Part shown: piece by piece, positions 10,546 through 22,099 of the stretch
How positions within the stretch are numbered: the first letter of the stretch is position 1
How the letters are laid out: each line of letters starts with the position of its first letter
Source: Isoetes taiwanensis
Lineage: Eukaryota > Streptophyta > Lycopodiopsida > Isoetales > Isoetaceae
Length of the DNA stretch: 64,000 nucleotides
Direction of reading: 5' to 3'
Assembly: GCA_021234155.1 (NCBI GenBank)
Contig: JAJEKV010000040.1
Location: 12,850,719-12,914,718 of the forward strand
Position numbers and translations under genes: made by a program
Notes under the pieces: model-generated
Databases searched by the model: none
Told to the model about the DNA's origin: nothing
The model's input: only the letters and a program-made list of their open reading frames with translations

Positions 10546-13500
10546 TTGTTGGAGATGGGTGTCTTTTTAGTGATTTAAATCAAATTGCATAGCACACTAA
10601 CAAACCTCTCTTTAAAGAACCTTAACCCCTTTAAGGAACCCCTTTAGAAGCTTTCTGCCAAAAATAGAAAAATCAAATGATCCATTATGCATAATAGTTG
10701 TCTATATTTAAAGGCATGTGAGGTGAAAAATACGGATGAAACATTGAAATGCAATTGAAGGTGTTAACATTATCATGGAAACAATTTGTGTGTTCTCCAT
10801 TTTTCTTAACATTCCACTTCCTAAAGTAAACAACAACATCATTTTTTCACTATATCACGATTGTTATTATCCGGTAAGGTGGCAAGGACTATAAGCGTAG
10901 TTATTAAGCTATTTTACATTGGTTCCATATAATCATCAGTTTTTCGATGTGATGCATTTCAAAGATATTAAAGTACCATTTTGGACAAGCTGCTACAACT
11001 GACTTGTAGGGACTCAAAAATGCGTGTTATTTAGTACGCAAGATCAAAAGAGGCACATGTCATCTGGGCATGAATCTAGAAAACCCATGCAAACCACTCA
11101 TAATACTACCCATTTCTGTTAAAAATTCTCATATGTTCTAAGAATGAAGGGTGCTTTAACCATATCTTTTGTGAAATCTTCTATATGGAGAAATATAAAA
11201 TAAGTCAAAATACATGAAGCCATCCAAACATATGTCGGTTTACGCAAACATTATTTCTCTAGTCACGGATACAGGCAATTCCTTACCTCAGATTAATCAT
11301 ATGGTACCTTCTTTTGCCTATATATTTGCCCGCAGTCCTTCAAATCCTTTGATCCAAATAGACTTTCGAAACCCTGAGAGAATGAAAAACAACTATAAAA
11401 AGCTTGTAAGTTAAGGTCCTTGGCATAACTTTTGTAACATCCAAAGAAAATAAATAAACTTCTCTCTGTTTTGCCATTCTCAATTCTCGGGATTCCTTGA
11501 GCAGCCCGGACCCCTTCGAGCATCAACCATATTCGTATAGAACAAAAATGGGGCACATCACGCACTTTCATGCTTCGGGTTTCCTCCTTATCATTCTAGC
11601 ATTGCTATACTAAGCTGGAAGTACTCTACGTAACCCAGATCTTCCAAGAACCCCACGCGATTCAATGGCATAGTCGCCGACATATAAATGCATAAATATT
11701 ATCATTGCAAGCGCCATGCAACTATATTTGGTATCCATAACAAAGCGTATCATTGCTTTACACCATCTCACATAATGTATCTTCTGACTAACACTTTCAA
11801 ATATTACATTTCTCATTATAGTGCTCTCACGATCACAATTATCACAAAAGGATAAATAATAGGTCCTTAAATATAAAAACATATGTATCATGCCTACCCT
11901 TCTTGCCCGAGATGATTTAAAACAAACTAAGCGTAGAGATCTTTGATTGCTCCATTTGATGTAATCAAAAACTCCAAAAATATAGCAGTCAGGGTTACAT
12001 TTAGATTAAACCAATGGATAATCATAAATCATCTACATTTAATCAAAATCTAAATTGATATCCTTGGTGCAAACCCGGATCTAGCAAGTAACTTAAAAAT
12101 TAAGTGTGAGATCATGGAAAACCACAGAGACATAATAGTTGAACTACATTGTGGAAATCTCAAACATCGTTGTGGAATATTTTTGTTGGTCTCCTTGCTT
12201 AGCGAGGTTCTCCAATTATCCCACGAAAAAATAAAAAGCAAACATTCAATAGCAAAAAGGCTAAGGCATTAGTCAAACAAATGCAAGCAGGCTAGGCGCG
12301 AATAAATGGATTTGATATATGCACTCAAAAAGCGTCGGCTGAGATCAAACACTTAAAAAGAGATATTTATTGGATCAAATTTATAGACCTTTTAAAAATC
12401 AAATGGCAAAATACATGTATTGAAACACGTTACCCTCAACCTTGGACTGCATAAAGTTCTCTGCATGAAACATATCGTGATACCAAGACCACACGCCTCA
12501 ACCCAAGACAACTTGCATATACCGCGATAGAACATGCAACTCACAGAAAAGTGGGAAAGAGAGAATGAGTAAAGCGTGCACCTTAGCGTAACGGATAAAG
12601 TGATGCCATACCTTAATAAAACTTATTGCATCTATGCAAGACCCATTACAGAAATAACAAGCGGGAAATGAACACGGAGAATGAATAAACATTGATCTAT
12701 AGCAAAAGCGAGTTTCATCGAATTTATATACCGAAAACTTGCATCTTTAGGAATTCTAAATCCACACTGCAAAAAAAATATATTAGGGGAATGAAAGAAA
12801 GTAGATTGAGTTACCCGATGGTTTTGCCTTATTACATACAAACAATAAGGATATTTATACGCAAAGAAATAATGCCATGCATCAACATATTTTTCTATTA
12901 AAATCACAACCCTCTTTTCCAAGCACAAACCTCAAATGCCTCCCGGAAAAGAAAAAATGAATGCGATTGGTAGAAATAATAGACCTTTGGAATATAGAAA
13001 TGCTGCCCAAAAAATGCGGGGATATTTTGGATCTGTTCATCATCTTAGGAATGATCGGCCATGAGCGTTTCCTAAGCAGAATGAGCGTGATGCCTAATCT
13101 AAAAAGATAAGCTAATCTCTCAATCCCTAGCGGAAAGAAATAGCCGGTATACGCTGTGCATACGAGAAAACGCTTCCTTGCTGAAAAAAATCCAACTCTG
13201 TATATTGAAAAAGTGGAAGTATTTTGGAAAATGGAGAAAGCAGAAGTAACATATGTAGAGGAAAAAGTGTTAGCTGGCAGAAGCGTTAGCGAGCCGGAAA
13301 GCCACAATTTAAGTAAGTAGGCTAGTAAGCGTGTACTTGCAGGCAGCAGAGACTAGTATCAACCGACATGTTTTACTGCGGCCTTTAGATCCCATATGTG
13401 CAGCCGACTAGCGGCCTGGGAAGCTTGCAAAGTAATACATGATTTTCTCTTGTAATTATTTTTATTGTTGAAGTGTTATACTTGATGTTATTAATGTATT

Positions 13501-14049
13501 AACTTCGTTTAAGGATGAGTTTCGATAGAATGAATAGTCTTAGGGAGAAAGTATGTTTTATAAAGAATGTGGGGGCTAGCTTAAACCTTTATCTATAGTA
13601 GAAAATTTGAGAAGAGACCCAAAACTTATACTCGAAATGTCGTACTTAGACATATTTAATACATCAACAAAAAGATAGGTATTGATATGCGAAACATAAA
13701 TTTCATCATGGTTCATTGGCATACTTTTGTATATGATGGAACTCTAAGCCGCCATCTCTACATGGTGCACCAAACTTTTCTTGAATGGTTCCATGATATC
13801 TTCACTTCTTCTCTGAGATAAAATCTGGCAGATGTAAAAAAGTGAAATGCATGTGAGTCGTGATTGAGCTGTCCATGATGTCTCGACTATCGGTCAGCGT
13901 GAGACAACGAAGCGAGCTCATATATGGAACCGAGATACCGCCTTAGGACAAAACCATTTTGTAGACCCTAAAATGCCAATTGTGTGGACAATGTCGTTTT
14001 TCCATATGATAAAAGAGACAAACAATTGGAGGTAAGTAAGTAGATATGA
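10546..14049. other. 3.5 kb with no recognisable feature
   Basis: AT-rich sequence without domains, LTRs or clear repeats. The longest open frame (12,882-13,307, minus, 141 codons) has no recognisable motif and no start context. It could be old transposon or intronic sequence. I see nothing I can support. Confidence 0.4.
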
Positions 14050-14213
14050 CTATAAATTTTAGGTGGCGTATCTCAGTACCCAAAGTGGCAATGGTCCGTG
14101 TGATTATGAGTTTATGCTGATCATTGCCCAGCAGCGGTTAGTGATTGCCAAAAGGTACTCAGCTCCCCTTCTTCTAGAAGCCCCGAGAACAATTCTTTGG
14201 GCCATGTATGCAG
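14050..14213 (+). repeat. Tail of a tandem-array block (copy 0)
   Basis: The stretch beginning GACTATAAATTTTAGGTGGC and ending GGGCCATGTATGCAG matches the tails of array blocks at 27,590-27,745, 28,989-29,150 and 46,671-46,830. It is the left-most block end in the window and shows that the array began before the 1.2-kb and gypsy insertions. The block body to its left is not recognisable. Confidence 0.7.
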
Positions 14214-15427
14214 TAAGTAAACGGCGGTTTTGTGAAAATTCACGGAATATTCACATTTCTTACTTTAGGTATTTTAGGTTTATGTCGATTATTAGGGTGG
14301 CCTTAAACATCGCCGCCATAGCGAGGCTTCCCCTTGTTCGAGCTTCCATGGCGAGCGCCATAGCGGAAACCGTAGCGAGCTGCCATATGAGCTTCCACTT
14401 GTTACGAGCTTCCATACTTGAGCTTGGTATATAGCAAAAGTGCCATAACGGCGCCATAGCGAGAATCACCGAGTTTTCTCCTGTGAGCCTCCCATAGGCA
14501 TCTTGCTTGTTTTACTTGTGAGGCGAGCATTTGTTGGTACGGCGTGACCATTATCTCTGTTCTTGAGCTATCGAGCGAGCAACACAAATCTTACTTTGTT
14601 CTTGTTCTCGAACTTTCGGTCGGCGGTAGGATGGCGGATCTGTATCTTCGGCACAAGCGAGGCGAGGGGGTGGGGCATAATCAGCAAATTTAGTGATTAG
14701 AGCAGTAGATAAGGTGCTTATACACCCAATTTGCTGCTCTGATCTGTTTCCTTTTCACATTTCGAGACTCTTCTTGCGAGATCACATTTCCTTTTTCGCG
14801 GCAAAGCTCGAATAAAGGCGGAAGCCAGCTTAGCAGTTACGCGCTTCTTGATGATTGCAAATAAACTGCCCTTCTTCAATGATTCTAGAGATTGAAGCCA
14901 AAATCGCCAGCGAAACACTCAAAATCTCAAGAAAACACCATGCCAAACCAAGAGCGGAATTGGCTGCTTGAGGAAGCGAGGGTGCAAAGGGCGCAACCCA
15001 AATTTGAGTGGAGTTAGGCGGCCGATAGGTGCTTACGCGAAACTGCTGCTCACGATCTGACTCTTTCTGTTTCGGACTCTTCTTGCAGAGATCCTGTTTC
15101 CTTTTGCGGCAAAAATACCGAATCTGAAGAGCAGAAAAATAACTAGCGGATGCAAGCTTCTTAGGTGATTGCAAATGGCTTGCCCCCCTTCTTCAATGAT
15201 TCTAGAGATTGAAGGGGCCAAAATGTATGAAACACTCAAAATCTCAAAAGAAATACCATGCCAAACCAAGAGCGAATTTTCACAAAAGCTGGCGGTTTCA
15301 CGTTTGGTAGCCGGCCCGGATTTAGAGGTTTCAGGCGATGGCTGGCGGTGGCCGGGTTCTGCGTACGTGATAGCGGCGGCGCCGCGCGCGCGGTTCTGCG
15401 GCGAAACCTCAATCGGCGGTTACACAG
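14214..15427. mobile_element. 1.2-kb insertion in the array, candidate non-autonomous element
   Basis: In array copies near 27,740 and 29,140 the sequence ATGTATGCAG runs straight into CCATGTCGGG. Here the two halves are separated by 1,214 bp, with CAG at both edges (14,211-14,213 and 15,425-15,427), a possible 3-bp target duplication. The insert contains a direct repeat of about 265 bp (separate entry) and GC-rich runs. No transposase-like protein or terminal inverted repeat is evident. An intron-like reading (left edge AGTAAGT, right edge ACACAG) was considered but no flanking coding frame supports it. Confidence 0.5.
14712..15292 (+). repeat. Direct tandem duplication of about 265 bp
   Basis: Two head-to-tail copies start with AGGTGCTTA at 14,712 and 15,027, an offset of 315 bp. 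They share TTCTTCAATGATTCTAGAGA, ACACTCAAAATCTC and CACCATGCCAAACCAAGAGC-type stretches and end near 14,978 and 15,292. Many differences between them sit at CAG/CTG-like positions. Confidence 0.8.
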
Positions 15428-15454
15428 CATGTCGGGTCGAGAGAGAGAGCATGC

Positions 15455-16028
15455 TGCTAGTCACGTGCCTCACAGTGCGGGACTATTCATCATCTACGAC
15501 GGAACCGGTCAAGCTCAAGGATCCTCGATCGACCCGCGGGTCAGCCATCAAAGGAAGGCTGTGAGAAGACCAAGCGGCCGGACCCGCGCGGTCAAAGAGA
15601 AGCCTATCAGAAGCGTAGCTCGGACAAGTGACGGCCCATCACCGCCCGCGTCGGCGTCGGCATGATTCTAGAGCCTTCAAGAACGCAGCCCACATTCACA
15701 AATCGAGGCCTCCTTCGAGTCGGCAGAATCGGTCAGAGTGTCTATATTGGGCTGAGCCATTGTCACTATATATATGACTAGAGCTCGCACATGAGCTCTA
15801 GATGAGTTTTTAAGTCTTGTCTCCTTTGAGTTCTTCTCTCTATTGCGAGGAAACTCATGTATGTTCATCATTGATATCGAGGAAGCTTATCATTTTCTCT
15901 CATTTGTTCTGTTTTCTTCTTAACTGCTTCTGCTTCTTGCAAATCGCGTGTGATCCCAGAACTCTCCTGTTAGATCCACGAGTCCTCTTGAGGCTGTCTT
16001 CGAGTTCCAGAACCCAGAACCCCAAACA
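15455..16028 (+). repeat. 5' LTR of gypsy element 1
   Basis: Starts TGCTAGTCACG (TGTTAGTCACG in element 2) and ends near CCCCAAACA. It is collinear with the LTRs at 25,837-26,407 and 44,917-45,490. A consensus initiator tRNA-Met primer site is not obvious immediately downstream. Confidence 0.8.
15767..15800 (+). promoter_or_regulatory. LTR TATA box with adjacent palindrome
   Basis: TATATATAT at 15,767-15,775 is followed at once by an inverted repeat TAGAGCT / AGCTCTA (15,779-15,800) around a short GCACATG loop. The pair is kept in the other two LTRs (TATA at 26,147-26,155 and 45,227-45,235). The TATA should direct RNA starts about 30 nt downstream, so the palindrome lies between TATA and the start site or at the RNA 5' end. 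Confidence 0.6.
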
Positions 16029-16779
16029 ACATGCATTAGGGTCTGATTCCATCCTACTTTCTTACATGCATATATGCATTAGAAATTTCCATGAGAAGAA
16101 CTCCTTTCTCCCAGACGACCTCTAAGCTTGGAAGCATACATCGGCGTCCGGAAGCTGTTAGCGACATGTATGGATACCGCTTATGACATAGAGGAGGCCA
16201 TCTTGATCTAGAGGCTGATGTCGAAGGCGCCACCAACCCCTCGTGTCTGTCTGCGTCCCAGTTCCCTTAGCGTGCAAACGTACTCACAACCTCAGTCACC
16301 TCATACTTCTCGGGAGCCCTATCAGGCTCAGCAACTATAACCCGTGCTTTCCTTACCCCGAACATGCCCACCATCCATCATTCATATATGCCGGGCCATA
16401 CGCCTCTTCCTTCACAACCATCATCTCCCCAGGGTGAGCAAGGATATCCACTGCAAGTCTCTCTTTAGCGCCTACCCGAGATATCACTTTCCTACATTTC
16501 CCCTTTGCCCTTCTGTTTTACAGCATACGGATCTCAAAACCAATGCTCAAGCAACCCGGTTCCTCAACGCGATGCGCCTTCGCCGAGGGGTCGCCCGGGC
16601 ACCATACCACATCCACCTCAACCTCAATATCCTCACTATCTTTGTTCACATCCGGCCAAGCACTTTCACATCTACCTTTGGACCTACAGAGCTAACTTAT
16701 CCACCTTTGGCAACGAAAGGCAAACCATAGACCAAAAGTGCTTTCGAGGCCCACATGGAAGAATTTGAGGCTCTAGGCA

Positions 16780-17560
16780 TCCTAAATGGTCATACTTGAC
16801 CTCAAGCGAAATTCCACATCTTTTCCACCACCACTAGCGTGGCTCTCCTCATCAATGGCTCATGTCCAACAAAAGCCATTGGAAACAAGGCTTAGTCAAT
16901 CACGAACTGCTTTTACGTCTCATTATGGGACCACGGATGATGATCAGCATCTCAAGCAGCTCAATGAACTTCAGCAAGGAGCCTGAGATGCAGGGATTTT
17001 TAGCGGGGATGCGACTTCACATTACCTTCCTATAAGTAAGCTCCAGTACCCCACCACCGAGCGGGATTTTGGTCACGGTTTCTCCCAGGACTTCCTCGCT
17101 ATTGACTCATGGCCGGAGCTGCGTCCCAAGACTTTGGGCGGCTTCTCGACCTGTCAATCACTCAGTCAATTTTCCTCCCGTGGCTCTTCAAAACTCCATT
17201 CATTCCTGTCATGGATTCCTGAGGCGAGTACATTCAGCCTCAACAGCTAATCCACGGCCTTGATCGGTCACGGTGCCATATTTTACGGAAATACCAGGCC
17301 ATTTGGCAAATGAGTGCGAAAACTCCACCAATGGCCGCCTCGTGCAAGCGATGCAACATGTGCAATCTCATGCCGCGGAAGAGTGCACTGCGCACTCATC
17401 CCTGCCCAGTTCGCAGCAAATGGTTTATCAAGTGCAAGAAGCCACGCACCGGCAACAATCGCACTATCGGCTGACCACCGCCCCGGTGCAACCCACTCCA
17501 ACTCTATCAGCTTAGCGGGAGCAACAGCGAGGATCAACCCGCATTACTCCTTTTGATCCT
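16780..17560 (+). pseudogene. gag: Gag remnant with zinc knuckles, gypsy element 1
   Basis: Gag-like fragments are scattered over this stretch. The best landmark is GHLANECENS at about 17,291-17,320, the second half of a CCHC knuckle that binds element RNA. A second cysteine-rich piece, CNMCNL, then HPC and FIKCKK, follows at 17,350-17,440. Frame changes prevent a continuous call, and the N-terminal boundary is not defined. Sequence from 16,029 to 16,780 is leader with no clear motif. Confidence 0.5.
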
Positions 17561-18419
17561 TCTAAAAGCTCGGTGTTATCACTTTGTCAGAATGGGGTCA
17601 TACCACCACGGCGTGTCCTCAACTTCCACAAGTTCAGGTACAGCTTCACGGCTGCATCCGGACCACATCGGTCGCCTCACGGCTTACCAACTCACGGATT
17701 GCTAATGGCAAACAAGGCGAGACCAGTTCTTAGAAGCCACCAGAGCCTCGGCAATCACGCCCCATCAACGGCTCGGCAAAATCAGCCTCAGTGGATCAAC
17801 AAGCCTGGGGAGGAAATTTTTTCGGGCACTTAATCCTCGGTCGGCCGTCAAATTGGGTTGGTTTAGTTTCACGCGGACTAAGGCATCACGTCCCTTGACC
17901 ATTATTAGAATAGCGCGCCCAACTGCGCGCGGTTGACACCATTCCTCATGAGGAGACGAAAAAGGTTCACTTTTACTTGCACGACGGGAAGCTCATACCG
18001 CATGTCATGCCAAAGTTAAGCAAAGCATTTTGAACCTCATGCAAGTGCGGAAGGCGCACATTGGCAAATGTTCATACCCACCACCAGAGCTCAACAAAAC
18101 CGAATACACCTTCCACATCTCCTCCCGCGCTCTCGGGCGTATCCCAATGACTAACGCGAGGGTTGACTTACTCACCAAAGAAGTTCTTTGCTTCTACCAC
18201 GCACTCGGCACCGGTGGAACCAGCAGTCCTTTTTCTCATGTGCCTCCTAGAACTCCAGAGGAGCTAGCCAAGATCAAGATTCCTTTAAGCTTGGCAACCA
18301 TTTTGAAACTGTCACAGCTCTCAGGACCGGTTACCTCCCGTACATTCTGGTTGGGGGCATTGCTACCTCTACACCCGGTCCATGCCACGGTGGGCAATCA
18401 ACAAGTCAATCATGTTCCA

Positions 18420-18700
18420 GATTGATGGGGGTAAGCGGTCAATCTCATCACGGATAAACTCATAGCAAACAAATGGGCATCAAACAACTCTTTCGTGCCC
18501 TTATGACATCAAGTTGGCTAATGGCCATATCACGAGACCTCAAAGCGTCCGCCTCTTCTTCACATCAACATCGGTGATCTCGTTTCCCCATGGAATTTGG
18601 GTTTGGGAAAGCTGGCGAAGAATCCGGTGACCATGAAATGTTGGTTGAGACCTTTTCTCCGCGCCGAGGCCAAGAGTATCCATTCTTTGGAGCCCGCGGA
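18420..18700 (+). pseudogene. pro: Aspartic protease remnant, gypsy element 1
   Basis: The collinear copy in element 2 keeps IDGG followed by a hydrophilic run, the position of the retropepsin D-S/T-G box with G in place of S/T. Both copies then show a FFTxxxI..D..FP.EF stretch and, near 18,630-18,700, a YEMLV..(P)F..A..SIH block that matches the end of plant Ty3/gypsy proteases. Frames are broken. Confidence 0.5.
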
Positions 18701-19399
18701 TCAGTTAGTCATCGCGATGGTCACCTCAATGCCACTATGGACTTGCAAGCGAAGCGGGATCATTTACGTTGGTATAAGGAACCCTCTCTCGAGACACAAA
18801 TTAAAGAAGCTTCGGAATATTTATCAGGGTCGGGCTCCACTCGAGTGCGCCTCTGTCCTACCCCGTATGCTGATCCTTGGGGAGAAATGACTCTTGATCA
18901 GGACCCGGTATGGTTGCTTTGCTTGATCGCCACGGCTCCTTGCAATGAATCCAAGCGTGTTGATCACTTTTCAGATCTTTGAACCTCACCGCAACTCACG
19001 GTGTACCTGTCTTGAAGCAGCCTCTGCTGGATGAAGCTTCGGCAACCCCTCGCGCCACCCGCGCCAAAGTGCCGCATCGGTTATGCTCAACCTCCTGCGC
19101 ACACATTATCCGGAATCTTGAAGTAATACCCCATGACCGGACTCGAGCGTGAGATGCGTGGGCGTGGGCAACAATCAACTTTGTCGCATTGGCGCCGTCT
19201 TGACCCCTTATGCGTAGCGGAAAAGTCAATTTTGTTCAAAAAATTCAAACACATTTTGGCACAGGTTCACGAGAGATCTTGGGAATCAACAAAAGCTGGA
19301 GACTCACCATTTCCACCGTCGATGCGACCGGTTGCTTAGCGGCGATGCAGAGCTCAACCCTAATTACGGTGATCGCGTCCGTAGGAAATTGACAAACTC

Positions 19400-20580
19400 C
19401 TTCTTTGCGAGGTTTGATCTATGAGGTCAAACGATACGAATGGGTAGGCCCATCGTCGACTGCCCTCAAACACAATGGTAAGATCGCGTCTGTGTGGACT
19501 CTAGGAAACTCAATCCAGGCCGCGGGCGTGATCATTTTCCACTTCCCTTCACGGACCGGATTACGGAAGAGGTGGGTGGACATGAATGTACTCCTCCTTC
19601 ATGGATGGTTTTTACGGCTGCAATGGAATCTCAATCAAAGAATGCGATCAACTCAAGACTACTTTCACCACCCAGGTAAGTCACTTTTTTGCCACCACAA
19701 GGTGGTTCCTTTTGGATTATCAAACTCTGCATCAGCGTTTCCAGCGCATCATGCTGTCATTCTTTCCTTGATTTCATGAAGGAAAATCCCTTCTTGCAAA
19801 TTTTCAGATGACTTCTCTGCCCTCTGAGTTCCATAGGTGACCATTTTGGATAAGTGGAACTGCGTCTTCGAGAAATGTGATGAGTCGGCATTAGTCTCAA
19901 TCTGAGGAAATGCACCTTTTTATTGTCACCTACGAATTACATTGGAAGCCATGTTGTCGTGGCGAGGTATCTACGGATCACCTTAAAATCGGTTGTGCTC
20001 AAGGCTCAAGCACCAGCCAATATCAAGGAGACAGCTCTTTCTGGGTAGGTCAATTATTACTCCGCAGCCATACACGGACTAGCGGCCATTGCAGATCCCA
20101 TTCATAAACTCACGGTTGTGAATCCACGGGCTTGGAATTCCCGGTAGGATCTTTGCTTTCCAACGGCTAAACTTTTGCTTACCGAGCCGCAGGTTCTTGT
20201 TCCCTCCCTCGATAGGACTAAGCCTTTCATGTTCATGTAGATATACGGCGTTTGCTATTGGAGCTGTTCTTTCTCAAGAATATAGTCGCCTGCCCGACAA
20301 AACCAAGTAAACTCACAGCCAGCGAGAAAACTCAATTACTGGCGGCGCGGTGTCCCCTTACCTGGCGTGAAGCTTTGGGTCTCATTTTACGTGTCCAGCA
20401 GCAGTCACTACCTTTTGGGCAGTCAAATCAAGTTCTTTGTGGACCACCAAGCACTCCCTTTATTTGATCAACAAATCCGCATACGAGCGCATTGCTTTCG
20501 TTAGGTCCTTCTTCTCAAGAATTTGCTCCTTTTGAAATCGTTCATAAAGAGGCAAATCTCATATGAATCAGGATTATCTT
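19400..20580 (+). pseudogene. pol: Reverse transcriptase and RNase H remnants, gypsy element 1
   Basis: Clear RT pieces are SRKLNPGRGRDHFPLPFTDR at about 19,494-19,565, SFMDGFYGCNGISIKECDQL (19,592-19,650), TTFTTQV, and FGLSNSASAF (19,709-19,738). These match the plant Ty3/gypsy order KDHFPLPF, SFxDGxxGYNxI, KTTFTT, PFGLxNAPxxFQR. The catalytic DD lies in the corrupted QDDFSA stretch near 19,805. RNase H pieces are FAIGAVLSQEY (20,250-20,285), SLWTTKHSL and YLINKS (20,430-20,480), ending with MNQDYLS near 20,563. Confidence 0.75.
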
Positions 20581-21059
20581 TCCGCATCCACAGTGATCCC
20601 TCAGCCCGGAGTCTCGAGGCGCCTTTCGATGCTCAGCTCTTTTAGTCCGCGGCAACACCACATTGGTTCCATGATTTTCAGCCCGGTACCTCCTCCCGGG
20701 TGCTCTTCCACGAAGGCGAGGCGGCTCTCTCACCTTAGCGACAATCCCGGAAGTAGCCATCAATTTCTCCATGGTCAGTGACTACACCATAGTTCAGGAC
20801 ATCTACAAAAGAATTGGGATTACAATCCTTGACGTGTTCTACCTCATGAAGTTCAGGATATTGATGAGAAGCTCATCCAGGGCTAGGTGGTGGTCATTTT
20901 CATGGTGACACCACGGCCGCCAAAATCCTTCTAAAATTTGGGTATTTTTGGCCCGGCTCTTCAAAAGATGCTCCTTACGCCCTTGCGATGTGTGGCGCTT
21001 ACTTGTGGGTATTGGGGCATACCGGCCCGTGGCGCTCTTCCCGCGCGCACTTGACACCG

Positions 21060-21960
21060 GTCATACGCCGCGCACTTCCCAGCCGGCAAATGGGGAATGG
21101 ACTTTGTGGGACCAATAGATCCTCTGGCGGCACGCGGGTGCGTTACGTCTGGTTCTCGCGGCTACCAAATGGAAGCATTGCACTTCCGGACAACAACTGC
21201 GTGGCTGCGGCTAGGGGTCCTCTATCAGCAAATTATCGCAGCGATTACGGCTGCCCCGCGGGTGATGCATTGATGCGTGGTGTCCACATTTCATCAATCA
21301 TACTATGGTGTGGTTATCTCACGATACATCATCACAAGAAACACCTTACTATCCTCAAGGTAATGGTTTGGCGAGAAAGCACCAACAAAACTTCTGGTCA
21401 CCATTCTCGAGAAAATTTGTGGCGAGAAACTTCATACGGTGGCGGAGACAAAACTTCCCTCTCTTGTTCTTTGGGCCTACAATACTTGTTTCAAGATTGC
21501 TACTTAGGTCACCTCCTTTTAGAATTGGTTTATGTGGTCGAGGAGAGCTCTCATGCGTTTGAATACATCCTTCCAACACTTTCCGTTTTCAACTAGCTCT
21601 TTGCTCATAATCACAGTTGCACTCAAAGAAAGGGTCTATCAATTAGAGCAGGTTGGATGAACCGAAGGGATGCTTATATTAGGTGTTCTTCATGGACAGC
21701 GATTTGCAAAATCTTTACATGACAAGCGTCTGAAGACAAAACATTCAAAGAAGGCTGATTTGGTTCTTCTTTATGATTCAGTACAAAAATTTTAGGATAA
21801 ACTCAAAGTTTACGTTGGCTTGGCCCATATCAAATTGTTCAAAGTGGTTAGACAGTTTTCCAAGCTGGCGAGTTAGATGGCACTCCATTACCTACATTGG
21901 TTAATGGTTTTCGTCTCCAAAACATTTCATCACGAAGCGACAATGATCAACAACCGGTCT
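21060..21960 (+). pseudogene. int: Integrase remnant, gypsy element 1
   Basis: GKWGMDFVGPIDPLAARxRYV-like sequence at 21,090-21,150 holds the first catalytic aspartate of the integrase core. A YYPQGNGLARKHQQNF stretch near 21,345-21,395 corresponds to the YHPQxNGxxE region carrying the glutamate, here in broken frames. FEYILPTL near 21,560 and KGKLKFSWLGPYQIV-type sequence near 21,790-21,835 (clearer in element 2) form the C-terminal part, ending with ELDGTPLPTLVNGFRLQNIS near 21,870-21,930. Confidence 0.7.
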
Positions 21961-22099
21961 AGGTTCAAGCAAACACCACGAAGTGACTAGAAAGCATATT
22001 ATATTATAGTGGATATTTTTACAAAATGCGGTATTTGCCGACTATTTAAAGCTATGGAGCGCGCCACAGATACAAAAAGCGGGCTCGAGCCCTATCTAC

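Noticed and set aside
12882..13307. 141-codon minus-strand frame
   Set aside because: No motif, no start or splice context, and surrounded by featureless AT-rich DNA; a chance frame is more likely.
14063..14434. 123-codon plus-strand frame as a gene
   Set aside because: It spans an array-block tail and the unrelated 1.2-kb insert, so the frame is accidental.
16344..16730. 128-codon Pro/Thr/His-rich frame in the gypsy leader
   Set aside because: Not kept between copies as far as can be seen and resembles no gag; the gag landmarks lie further downstream.
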